Below are positions 8,675 through 16,385 of a DNA stretch of 64,000 bases, piece after piece (position 1 is the first letter of the stretch; each line of letters begins with the position of its first letter). Made by a program: the position numbers and the translations under genes. Source of the DNA: Betaproteobacteria bacterium UBA1934 (GTDB lineage Bacteria > Pseudomonadota > Gammaproteobacteria > Burkholderiales > Rhodocyclaceae); contig DDFG01000005.1 of assembly GCA_002337055.1 (NCBI GenBank), forward strand, positions 1,016,222 through 1,080,221, read 5' to 3'. The notes beneath the pieces were generated by a model. That model was not told the origin of the DNA, searched no databases, and saw nothing but the letters and a program-made list of their open reading frames with translations.

Positions 8675-10231
8675 TCAGGCTCCTTGTCCGGAACGAATGG
8701 CCAGAACGATCATGCCAATGGCGAAAAGGCCGATCAGGCTGCCCAGGCCCAGCATGAAGCGCTTGAACCCGGAACTTTCACGTATGCGTGAATGGGCACT
8801 GGCCAACGAGATTGTCCCCAATAGCGGCAACCCCGTCACTTCACGGAGTGTGCGCGAATCCATGAATACCGGGCGCACCTGGCTGGCGACGAAACACGCG
8901 GCAAGACCCGCGGCCAACGCGGCGGCCAACGCGAGCGGTAGCAGCAACAAGCGGTTGGGTGCGACCGGTTCTGGAGCCACACGGGGGGGGTCGATCAGGC
9001 GGAAATCGGCGACGCCGGCTACCGACTCGAGTTCACTCGAAAGTGCCGCGGATTCACGCCGAGCAACCAGGTCTTCATAGTTCTTCTTATGCACGCTGTA
9101 GTCGCGGTTAAGCTGAGCAAATTCAGCCTCCAGTTGCGGCGCGCTCTTCATCATTTCCTTCACCCGGCCGTAGCGCGCTTCGTACTCGCCGACGCGCGCC
9201 CTGAGAGCGGCGACTTGAGCTTCGGCGGAAGCCATGGCGCGACGGAGTTCCTGACTGGCGGCGCTACTGCCGCTGACCAGCAGCGATGGGTTGTTGGCAG
9301 CAGCCTTGCGCATTTCCTGGACTTCGCGCTTTTTCTGATCCTCAAGTTCCCGAATAGCGCGCTTTGCGCCAACAACATCGGGATGCTCATCAGTGTATTT
9401 CTGGCGAAGCGTGTCGAGATTGCGTTTTTGAGCGTCGATGCGGCCGTCCAACTCTGGCATGGAGACACTGGTGGCATCCTGCTCTGCCCGATCGGGGCGG
9501 TTTTCACCCAGCACCTGCTTCTTGAGCGCCTCACGGGCGTTCTCGGCCTCGCGCAGTTCGAGACGCGCCTGATTCAATTGCGCCGAGACCTCGCCGAAAC
9601 GTCCGATCGGGCCGCCCTTACCGTCTTCCAACTGGTGTTCAACGTTTCGAAGCTTGAATTCCTTCAAACGATTTTCGGCTTCCCGCAACTTCTCTTCATA
9701 GTTTTTGATCTGCTCAGTGATGAATTTGCGTGCCGAATCCGAATCTTTGCGGCTATCTCCGAGGCTGGATTCAACGAAGATGGAAACCAGCGACTGCACA
9801 ACCCTCTTTGCTTTTTCGGGCTGCGGATCGCGGTATGACAAGGTGTAGAGATTGTCGCGTCCCGTACTTTTGATCTGGAGCGCCTTGCTCAAATGATCGA
9901 CAAGTTCCTCGGTATCCGTCTTGTTCTTGCTACCCAGGTCGAGGTCGGCCATACGAATCAGCTTCTCGATATTGGGTCGACTGATCAGCGTTCGGCTCAA
10001 CATCGATATTTGCTGATCAACGTTGGGCTGAATGGCAAGACCAGACATCAGAGGTTTCAGGATGGATTGCGTGTCCACGTAGATACGTGCCGAGGCTTCG
10101 TACTTGTCTGGCACTCGCAACACCACGCCCGCGGCCACTACCGCAACCAACCAGGCAACGGCCAGCCCCAGCCAATGATGTTTCCACATCGATCGGAGGA
10201 TTGTGGCAGCCTGCTGTAGCAATTCTTCCAT
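8675..10231 (-). CDS. Wzz-like polysaccharide chain-length determinant, exosortase-A type
   Basis: A 518-residue inner-membrane polysaccharide co-polymerase (type TIGR03007). It has an N-terminal membrane helix (GLAVAWLVAVVAAGVV) and a C-terminal one (GLGSLIGLFAIGMIVLAI), with a long periplasmic coiled-coil region between (for example KNYEEKLREAENRLKEFKLR). It lacks a fused kinase domain, which is encoded separately just downstream. I chose ATG 10231: the in-frame TTG at 10264 would place its start inside a strong hairpin at 10250-10280. It is thought to set polymer length and to activate the separate tyrosine kinase. Confidence 0.9.
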   Translation of the reverse strand: MEELLQQAATILRSMWKHHWLGLAVAWLVAVVAAGVVLRVPDKYEASARIYVDTQSILKPLMSGLAIQPNVDQQISMLSRTLISRPNIEKLIRMADLDLGSKNKTDTEELVDHLSKALQIKSTGRDNLYTLSYRDPQPEKAKRVVQSLVSIFVESSLGDSRKDSDSARKFITEQIKNYEEKLREAENRLKEFKLRNVEHQLEDGKGGPIGRFGEVSAQLNQARLELREAENAREALKKQVLGENRPDRAEQDATSVSMPELDGRIDAQKRNLDTLRQKYTDEHPDVVGAKRAIRELEDQKKREVQEMRKAAANNPSLLVSGSSAASQELRRAMASAEAQVAALRARVGEYEARYGRVKEMMKSAPQLEAEFAQLNRDYSVHKKNYEDLVARRESAALSSELESVAGVADFRLIDPPRVAPEPVAPNRLLLLPLALAAALAAGLAACFVASQVRPVFMDSRTLREVTGLPLLGTISLASAHSRIRESSGFKRFMLGLGSLIGLFAIGMIVLAIRSGQGA

Positions 10232-10249
10232 TGGATTGTTGCCCAAATC

Positions 10250-10280
10250 GACGCGCCGCAGCAAACTGCGGCGGCGCGTC
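10250..10280 (-). other. GC-rich stem-loop between export lipoprotein and chain-length genes
   Basis: The left arm at 10250-10261 pairs with 10266-10280 around a CAAA loop, with a three-base bulge. There is no U-tract on the minus strand after it. It could be a processing or attenuating hairpin in the operon mRNA rather than a full terminator. Confidence 0.6.
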
Positions 10281-10286
10281 AGTCAA

Positions 10287-10913
10287 TCAGAACCAGCTTT
10301 GCGGGATGATTAATACGTCACCCGGACGCATATCGACGTTGGCGGAGACATCGCCTCGCTTGACCAAATCCTTCAGACGCACGCCATACTGCTTGCCACC
10401 TTCGACCGTGCGCAGGATAGACGCGCCGTTGCCGTCGGCAAAATCAGTCAGTCCGCCGACCGCGATCATCACATCCAGCAGGGTCATCTTCTGGCGATAC
10501 GGCAGGGTTTGTGGCTTGCCTGCTTCACCGATGACGCGAATCTGCTCGCTGTACGGACCGACGAAGTTGGTAACGATGACAGTGACTACCGGGTCGCGGA
10601 TGAACTTGGCGAGTTCCTTCTCGATGTCGCGCGCCAAAATTGTCGGATCCTTTCCGATGGCGACCATGTCTTCGACCAGTGGCGCGGCGATTCGGCCGTC
10701 CGGCCGAACCGGCACTGCCATGGATAGTTCGGGGTTGCGCCAGACCTGGATATTGAGCATGTCGCCCGGGCCGATCAGATACTTGTACTCTGAGGAAGCC
10801 GCGCTGGTGGGGGCGGCGGGATAGGTGGCGCAGCCAGCGGCAGTGGCAATCGCGATGCCCGCGACGAGCCAGCGCGAAACCGACAAAAGACTTTTGGCGA
10901 CTGTGTTCAGCAT
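10287..10913 (-). CDS. Polysaccharide export lipoprotein (Wza-like), exosortase-A type
   Basis: A 208-residue outer-membrane polysaccharide export protein (type TIGR03027). It has a lipoprotein signal peptide ending in TAAGC, with the lipidated Cys at residue 28. This is followed by a Poly_export domain starting at YLIGPGDMLNIQVWRNPELS and an SLBB-like domain (IRVIGEAGKPQTLPYRQKM). It ends with MRPGDVLIIPQSWF, a common ending for this family. First gene of the minus-strand exopolysaccharide operon, with a strong Shine-Dalgarno (GAGGAGG) just upstream of the ATG at 10913. Confidence 0.94.
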   Translation of the reverse strand: MLNTVAKSLLSVSRWLVAGIAIATAAGCATYPAAPTSAASSEYKYLIGPGDMLNIQVWRNPELSMAVPVRPDGRIAAPLVEDMVAIGKDPTILARDIEKELAKFIRDPVVTVIVTNFVGPYSEQIRVIGEAGKPQTLPYRQKMTLLDVMIAVGGLTDFADGNGASILRTVEGGKQYGVRLKDLVKRGDVSANVDMRPGDVLIIPQSWF

Positions 10914-11010
10914 GGTTCCTCCTCGATACGGTGAACGTTACTTGCTATTGATCCAAGTCAAAACTGGTTGATGATAACTGAAAACAAAGGCATAAATAAA
11001 CGCTAGATGC
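10914..11010 (-). promoter_or_regulatory. AT-rich leader upstream of the exopolysaccharide operon
   Basis: This 97-bp stretch separates the permease gene at 11011 from the first exopolysaccharide gene and is far more AT-rich than its surroundings, as expected for a promoter. Only the ribosome binding site GAGGAGG (about 10917-10923, minus strand) is clear. I could not find a convincing -35/-10 pair or a GG-N10-GC sigma-54 element. Confidence 0.5.
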
Positions 11011-12237
11011 TTATATTCCTTGCCGCAAGGCATCGACGATGTTGAGTTTGGCTGCTCGTCGGGCGGGTAGCAGGGTCGCCAGCACGGTCGCAACGAAGCC
11101 GATTACGCCCGCAGCGGCAATTTCCTGCGGCACCAGCCGGATGATGGCGGTGAAGGGCAGGTTGGCGTTGGGCGGGGGCGGCATGGGAATGCCGATGGCC
11201 GATATTGCCAGCCCGGCAAGGCAGCCGAGAGCGACGCCCACGAGTGCGCCGAGCAAGCCCAGGACTGTGCTTTCGAGCATGATCAGGCGCGCGACGTTGC
11301 CGGGTCGATTTCCCACCGCCAGCATCGTGCCGAACTCGCGCGTTCGCTCGAACAGGGTCATGTTGATGCTGTTGGCAACGCTGAGCAGGACCATCAGCAG
11401 AATGATCAGACGCAGCACGCCGAACTGACGGTCGTAGAGGTCGACCGTTTTCTCGTAGAAGTCGGACAGGCTCTTCCAGCCAGCCAGTTCGTACTGGCTC
11501 GCCGGGAGTTTCGTGCGCAAGGTTGCTAGGGTAGCGTCGGTGCTCGAAGTTTGGGCCAGATTCACGACCAGTAGATGGGCGCCAGGGGTATCCATCAGAT
11601 TGCGGGCGGCGGCAAGAGGAATTCGGACCGCGCGCGCATCGAATTCCTTGGAAAAGCTCTGAAAAACACCAACCAGTTCAAAATCGAGCGTATTCACGGC
11701 ACCCTGTGTCAACGTCATGACTAGCGTGACACGGTCGCCAACCTTCAGCCCCAGCGATTTGGCAACGCCCTGGCCGACCACGATGCCATCGCTATCCTTG
11801 TCGGTGAGAGGGCGTCCTTCCATGAAACGCAGATACGTGCCCATCGCCGCTTCGCCATCCGGTTCGATGCCTTCGCCGATGACGCCCAGATCGCGCCGCC
11901 CGTTGTTCAGCGCGCCGGTAAAATTGAGGCGTTCCAGTACGCGCTCGACGCCGGGCAGACTGGCGATTTGCTGGCGCAGTTCGTCCGGTTTGTCGATTAG
12001 ATAGGCTTCCGGCTGACGCGTGCGCCCCTCTCGATAACCGGCCTTGCTGACCTGAATGTGCCCTGATTGGGAATGGATGATCGCTTCGCCCAGCTGGACA
12101 AAAATGTCCTGAACGAACCCGGAGACCAGTATCAGCCCGGCAACGCCGATGCTGATGGCCGCCAGGGTCGCGGCGGAGCGTGTCTTCTGGCGGAACACGT
12201 TGCGCCAGGCGAGGCGGAGTCGATTGGGCAGGTTCAT
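11011..12237 (-). CDS. FtsX/MacB-type ABC transporter permease (LolC/E-like) 2
   Basis: A 408-residue permease with the LolCE/MacB layout: N-terminal helix (AATLAAISIGVAGLILVSGF), a large periplasmic domain of about 230 residues, then three C-terminal helices within an FtsX domain. A periplasmic loop carries GIPMPPPP, which also occurs in the adjacent permease. The start at 12237 (MNLPNRLRLAWRNVFRQKTR) lies one base after the stop of the preceding gene. No ATPase gene is adjacent; the closest fitting one is at 19070. Probable role: extraction of a lipid or lipoprotein from the inner membrane, or mechanotransmission (inference). Confidence 0.85.
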   Translation of the reverse strand: MNLPNRLRLAWRNVFRQKTRSAATLAAISIGVAGLILVSGFVQDIFVQLGEAIIHSQSGHIQVSKAGYREGRTRQPEAYLIDKPDELRQQIASLPGVERVLERLNFTGALNNGRRDLGVIGEGIEPDGEAAMGTYLRFMEGRPLTDKDSDGIVVGQGVAKSLGLKVGDRVTLVMTLTQGAVNTLDFELVGVFQSFSKEFDARAVRIPLAAARNLMDTPGAHLLVVNLAQTSSTDATLATLRTKLPASQYELAGWKSLSDFYEKTVDLYDRQFGVLRLIILLMVLLSVANSINMTLFERTREFGTMLAVGNRPGNVARLIMLESTVLGLLGALVGVALGCLAGLAISAIGIPMPPPPNANLPFTAIIRLVPQEIAAAGVIGFVATVLATLLPARRAAKLNIVDALRQGI

Positions 12238-12238
12238 G

Positions 12239-13459
12239 TCAGGTGTTGGTCCGCAGGGCGTCAACAATGTTCATGCGGCTGGCTTTCCAGGCCGGCAACA
12301 GCGAGGCAAGCAGGGTGGTGACCACGCCCATCAGGGCGGCGTCAAGCATCAACTGCGGTTCCACCAGAATCTCGCCCAGATAGCCGTGCGCCATGCCGGG
12401 CGGCGGCGGCATCGGAATGCCTACGGCGGAGATGACCTTTGACAAGCCAAATCCGACGCTGACACCGATAATCGCACCGAGTAGGCCGATCAGTACGCCC
12501 TCGACGATGAAAAGCCGCATGATGACCCCGCGCCGCAACCCGATGGCCAGACTGGTGCCGATTTCCACGGTGCGTTCGAGCACGCTCATGGTCTGGGTAT
12601 TGGAAATGGTCAACACGATGATCAGACCGATAATCAGCTTGACGACGTTAACCTGCTTCGAAAAAAGCGTGACAGTCTTGTTGTAGAAATCCGCCAGTTG
12701 ATGCCAGGGCACCAGTTCAAACTGACCGGACGGCAGCCGGGTGGCGATGGCCTTTACCGTTGGATCGGTGGCCTCCGTCCGGTCCAGCAGAACAACCCAG
12801 CAAGTGGCGCCGTCCACCCGCATTAATTTGCGCGCGACTGCCAGCGGCAGGCGCAGGGCCTGATCGTCGTAATCCTTGTAGATGGTCTGGAATGCCCCGA
12901 CGACAGTCACCTCCACGGCGCTGGCGCCGCCGTTGGCTGCCGTCGCGAGCAGCACCACGCGGTCCCCAATGCGGGCGCCGAGGCTGTTGGCCAGCCCCTC
13001 GCCGAGCAACACCGATGTTTCGTCCGCGCGTTCGAGATCGCGCCCGGCGACTATGGTGACACGCTTGCTGATCGGTTTCTCTCGAGGGGGGTCGATTCCT
13101 TCGCCGATGAACCCGATGCTAGTTTCGCCGAAGCTGATCAGGCCACTAAAGGCGAGTCGCTCGCCTACGCTCACGGTACCGGGGAGTTGCTCTACCAGCG
13201 ATTTTTCACCGGCCTGGCCCGGTAGCAGGAAAGAATAGGGGTCGGCGATGCCTTTGTCGAAATAGCCGGGGCGCACGATCTGTACATGCCCAAGCTGGGA
13301 ATGGATGGTGGCCTCGCGCATGTCGTGGAATATCCAGTGAATGAACCCGCCGGCAAGCAGAAACGCCACAATGCCGGCCGCTACCGTCAGCACGGCGACC
13401 AGTGTACGATGCGTATTTCGGCGCAGATTGCGCAGGGCCAGGCCCACGGTGGCGAACAT
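12239..13459 (-). CDS. FtsX/MacB-type ABC transporter permease (LolC/E-like) 1
   Basis: A 406-residue permease, paralogous to its downstream neighbour. N-terminal MFATVGLALRNLRRNTHRT followed by a helix, a periplasmic domain, and three C-terminal helices; the motif GIPMPPPP is shared with the second permease. I chose ATG 13459, preceded by GGGAGGG on the minus strand, over an upstream frame that reads into the intergenic region. The two permeases probably form a heterodimer like LolC/LolE. They are transcribed divergently from the flavoenzyme gene at 13587. Confidence 0.85.
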   Translation of the reverse strand: MFATVGLALRNLRRNTHRTLVAVLTVAAGIVAFLLAGGFIHWIFHDMREATIHSQLGHVQIVRPGYFDKGIADPYSFLLPGQAGEKSLVEQLPGTVSVGERLAFSGLISFGETSIGFIGEGIDPPREKPISKRVTIVAGRDLERADETSVLLGEGLANSLGARIGDRVVLLATAANGGASAVEVTVVGAFQTIYKDYDDQALRLPLAVARKLMRVDGATCWVVLLDRTEATDPTVKAIATRLPSGQFELVPWHQLADFYNKTVTLFSKQVNVVKLIIGLIIVLTISNTQTMSVLERTVEIGTSLAIGLRRGVIMRLFIVEGVLIGLLGAIIGVSVGFGLSKVISAVGIPMPPPPGMAHGYLGEILVEPQLMLDAALMGVVTTLLASLLPAWKASRMNIVDALRTNT

Positions 13460-13533
13460 GACGAGGTAATCCCTCCCGGTGGTAAGCCCGTCCCCGCGTA
13501 GGGCAGGCTTCCCATCAGCATCCAAGCCGTCAC

Positions 13534-13539
13534 TATAAT
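13534..13539 (+). promoter_or_regulatory. Perfect -10 hexamer (TATAAT) before the flavoenzyme gene
   Basis: The 127-bp divergent spacer between the permease pair and the flavoenzyme gene contains a perfect TATAAT about 50 bp before the ATG at 13587. A good -35 hexamer is not visible at 16-18 bp spacing, so the promoter would be weak or activator-dependent. Confidence 0.45.
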
Positions 13540-13586
13540 GAGTCTGTGACCCGAATGTCGATATCTCTCTGTGATGAGGTGCGGAA

Positions 13587-15182
13587 ATGTGTCTGAGCGA
13601 GGCGATTTCAGAATGGCGTGGCGTGCTCGGCCATGAACAGGTGCTCGACGGTCAGGCCGCACAGACGGCCTATGGAACCGATGCCAGCGGCCTGGAAAGA
13701 CGCCTGGTTGCGGCGCTGAGAGTCAGCGACAGCGCCCTGTTGCCGGAGGTGATGCGTGTTGCAGGTCGTCACGGCGTGCCGGTTTACCCGATCAGCACCG
13801 GGCGCAACTGGGGATACGGCACGGCGTTGCCGGTGCGCGACGGTTGCGCGCTGATCGACCTGCGCGGCATGAGCCGCATCCTCGACTTCGACGCCGAACT
13901 CGGGGTGGTGACACTTGAGCCGGGGGTGACACAGCAGATGCTGGCGGATTTTCTCGATGCCGGTCGCCATCCTTTTCTGGTGCCGGTGACGGGGGCGGGG
14001 CCGCAATGCAGTCTGGTCGGCAATGCGCTGGAGCGTGGCTACGGTGTGACGCCCTATGTTGATCACTTTGGCGCGGTTTCCGATCTCGAAGCGGTGCTGG
14101 CCGACGGCAGCATCTATCGCACTGCGCTGCGCGAGTGTGGCGGCGACGACTTGGCGCGCCTTTTTAAATGGGGGCTCGGGCCGTATTCGGCGGGCTTGTT
14201 CACGCAAAGCGGTTTCGGCATCGTGACGCGCATGAGCATTGCCCTGGCGCGCCGTCCCGAATGCGTCAAGGTTTGCTTGTTCAGCCTGCGCGATGACGCC
14301 CTGCTGGAGCCGGCAGTCGAACGCATCCGCACGGTGCTTTCCCGGTTACCCGGCGTTGTCGGCGCCATCAATCTGATGAACCGTCACCGTGTGCTGGCGA
14401 TGTCCGCACCCTATCCGGCCGACCGCCTCGACGCCGACGGCATGATTCCCGAGTCCGTGATCGCGGAACTTGGAAGACAGTACCAGATCTTTCCCTGGAC
14501 CGGCTTTGGCACGCTCTACGGCACGCGCAAAGTGGTCGGCGCGGCCCAAAAGGAGATTCGGCGCGCTCTGGGCGATGTCGCCAGCCGCATGCTCTTCCTG
14601 AGTCCTTCCGACGCGAGATCGTTGGCTCGGCTGGCGCGCTGGCTTCCCGGCAAGGCCGGGCGACGTCTGGCCAACACGGTACAGACGCTTGCATTATCGC
14701 TCGAACTGGTGGCCGGGCGGCCCAACGAAACGGCGTTGCCATTATGCTACTGGCGCAATCCGGAACCGCCCAAAGGATCGTGGCGCGACCCGGCGGCCGA
14801 CGGTTGCGGGCTACTCTGGTATGCGCCACTGGTCCCGATGCGAGCGGCTGATGTGCGCGCTTATGTTGATATGGTCAAAAGGGTGACGGTTGCTCACCGG
14901 ATCGAACCGCTCATTACTTTCACTTCGATCAGCGACAAGCTTTTCGACAGCACCGTGCCGCTCATCTTCGAGCGCGGTGACCTGACCGCCGTGCAGAGCG
15001 CCGAGGCCTGTTATCAGGACCTCCTGGAATCGGGGCGTGGCGTCGGCTGTTTCCCCTATCGCGTGGGCATCAATACCATGAGCAAACTGGCCGAGTTGAG
15101 CGTGGACTCGAAGCGATTTCACGCCCGCTTGCGCGATGCCTTCGATCCCCAAAGATTATTATCGCCTGGCCGTTATGAATGA
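13587..15182 (+). CDS. FAD-linked oxidase of the VAO/PCMH family
   Basis: A 531-residue flavoprotein. The N-terminal FAD_binding_4 domain has the pyrophosphate-binding region YPISTGRNWGYGTALPV (near residues 70-90), then LEPGVTQQMLADFL and NALERGYGVTPYVDH. The C-terminal half fits a substrate cap domain of the vanillyl-alcohol oxidase/p-cresol methylhydroxylase type. The length matches the flavin subunit of p-cresol methylhydroxylase, but no cytochrome subunit gene is adjacent. No export signal is seen, so it is likely cytoplasmic. The substrate is unknown. It is flanked by envelope genes, which hints at modification of a lipid or phenolic moiety (speculative). Confidence 0.8.
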   Translation: MCLSEAISEWRGVLGHEQVLDGQAAQTAYGTDASGLERRLVAALRVSDSALLPEVMRVAGRHGVPVYPISTGRNWGYGTALPVRDGCALIDLRGMSRILDFDAELGVVTLEPGVTQQMLADFLDAGRHPFLVPVTGAGPQCSLVGNALERGYGVTPYVDHFGAVSDLEAVLADGSIYRTALRECGGDDLARLFKWGLGPYSAGLFTQSGFGIVTRMSIALARRPECVKVCLFSLRDDALLEPAVERIRTVLSRLPGVVGAINLMNRHRVLAMSAPYPADRLDADGMIPESVIAELGRQYQIFPWTGFGTLYGTRKVVGAAQKEIRRALGDVASRMLFLSPSDARSLARLARWLPGKAGRRLANTVQTLALSLELVAGRPNETALPLCYWRNPEPPKGSWRDPAADGCGLLWYAPLVPMRAADVRAYVDMVKRVTVAHRIEPLITFTSISDKLFDSTVPLIFERGDLTAVQSAEACYQDLLESGRGVGCFPYRVGINTMSKLAELSVDSKRFHARLRDAFDPQRLLSPGRYE

Positions 15183-15390
15183 GGTTGAAGGCCCGTTCCA
15201 TAAGGTCGGCGGAAAACCTGTTTTGATCAGTGGAGAATCCGCTGTTCGTCGGTTTGCAGCAATCGACCAAATCGGGGGTGTCGAAAATTTTTACAATCAC
15301 TTGCCTAAAGCACGTCGAAAGACATAAAGCGCACACGCCAAGAAAATATTTTCCACTGTAAAACAAGTAATTACGAGAGTTTCGTGGAAG

Positions 15391-15410
15391 CTGGCATACC
15401 TACTGCTTAT
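15391..15410 (+). promoter_or_regulatory. Sigma-54 (-24/-12) promoter of the PEP-CTERM gene
   Basis: The sequence CTGGCATACCTACTGCTTAT has GG at 15393-15394 and GC at 15405-15406 separated by exactly 10 bases, and it fits the YTGGCAyr-N4-TTGCW consensus with few deviations. The predicted start of transcription is near 15418, about 50 bases before the ATG. The enhancer-binding protein is probably PrsR (25101). The stretch from 15183 to here holds no gene that I can support. Confidence 0.8.
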
Positions 15411-15466
15411 ATTGGCTCGTCACGAATCAGGAAGTCTCCTGAGAGTACGCTAACAAGGAGAATGCA

Positions 15467-16231
15467 ATGAACCTCTTCAAGCAAACCCTCGCCGCTGCGG
15501 CCCTGTCGGCGGCTCTCGCAACTTCTGCGCAAGCTGCGATGATTACCGTGGGCGGTGTTACTTGGGATCCCGATTTTTCTGGATCGCTGTCGGACAATGA
15601 CTTCACCGCACATTACACCTTTACTCAGTGGTACACCTCTGCTGCCAATGCGGTTGGCAATGCTGTCAATTCGGCGCCGACTGCAGCGGCTGCTAAGCTA
15701 ATCGGTACGGTTGGCCTGGGCGATGTGCTGCAGGGCATCGGTAAAGTCAACATGATCAACTCCACTACCAACTTTGCCGGCACTGGCGAACTGACTTTTG
15801 TGTTCGGTGGATTCCAATTGATCGGACCTTCGACGTTCTCGAATGGTTGGTTCAAGATTTACTATGATGCTACGCCGGATTACAACCAAGCTGCCGGTAC
15901 GGGTGCTGCCGATGGTTCTCTGTGGCTGGATATGGCGGCAAGTTCCAACCAATTCGCGTCAGCGAATCCTCCCTCGCTGAACGCAGGTTTCTTCACCACG
16001 TTCCTGAATGCGATTGGTGGAGCTGCCTACGGTAACTTCAAAGATTCCGATATGTTCTTTGGTGGTGCCGACGCTCAAGCAGGTGCCTATGCCCAGTTCA
16101 ACAACGGCAAGTACGCAACGACCGATGGCAATCTCTATAGCGATTCCATCCCCGAGCCCGCCTCCCTTGCATTGATTGGCTTGGGCTTGTTGGGTGCCGG
16201 CGCTCTGCGTCGCAAGCAAACTGCTAAGTAA
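15467..16231 (+). CDS. PEP-CTERM sorting-domain protein (exosortase substrate)
   Basis: A 254-residue secreted protein. It has a Sec signal peptide (MNLFKQTLAAAALSAALATSAQA, cleavage near residue 23), a Gly/Ala/Asn/Thr-rich low-complexity body with few charged residues, and a C-terminal tripartite sorting signal: SIPEPASLALIGLGLLGAGALRRKQ, that is the PEP motif, a hydrophobic helix and an Arg-rich end. Exosortase A is thought to cleave at the PEP motif at the periplasmic face. Ribosome binding site AAGGAG at 15455-15460. It is the only PEP-CTERM protein in the window and carries its own sigma-54 promoter and terminator, so it is monocistronic. The body gives no enzymatic motif; a role in floc or biofilm matrix is inferred from related systems. 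Confidence 0.93.
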   Translation: MNLFKQTLAAAALSAALATSAQAAMITVGGVTWDPDFSGSLSDNDFTAHYTFTQWYTSAANAVGNAVNSAPTAAAAKLIGTVGLGDVLQGIGKVNMINSTTNFAGTGELTFVFGGFQLIGPSTFSNGWFKIYYDATPDYNQAAGTGAADGSLWLDMAASSNQFASANPPSLNAGFFTTFLNAIGGAAYGNFKDSDMFFGGADAQAGAYAQFNNGKYATTDGNLYSDSIPEPASLALIGLGLLGAGALRRKQTAK

Positions 16232-16261
16232 CTCCGTCTCTCTGAATCAGGCTGACCAGTG

Positions 16262-16296
16262 AATCGGCCCGCGAAAGCGGGCCGATTTCTTTTTTT
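16262..16296 (+). terminator. Rho-independent terminator of the PEP-CTERM gene
   Basis: A perfect 11-bp stem (16262-16272 with 16277-16287) closes a GAAA tetraloop and runs directly into a T-rich tract to 16296. It lies about 30 bp after the PEP-CTERM stop codon. Confidence 0.95.
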
Positions 16297-16385
16297 GGTG
16301 TGCGACGACTTATCATTCTTAACAAGCCAACGTTTTTGCTGGCGCACTGCTAGACTTTGATGTGCCAACCCTATTTGCCGGAATA

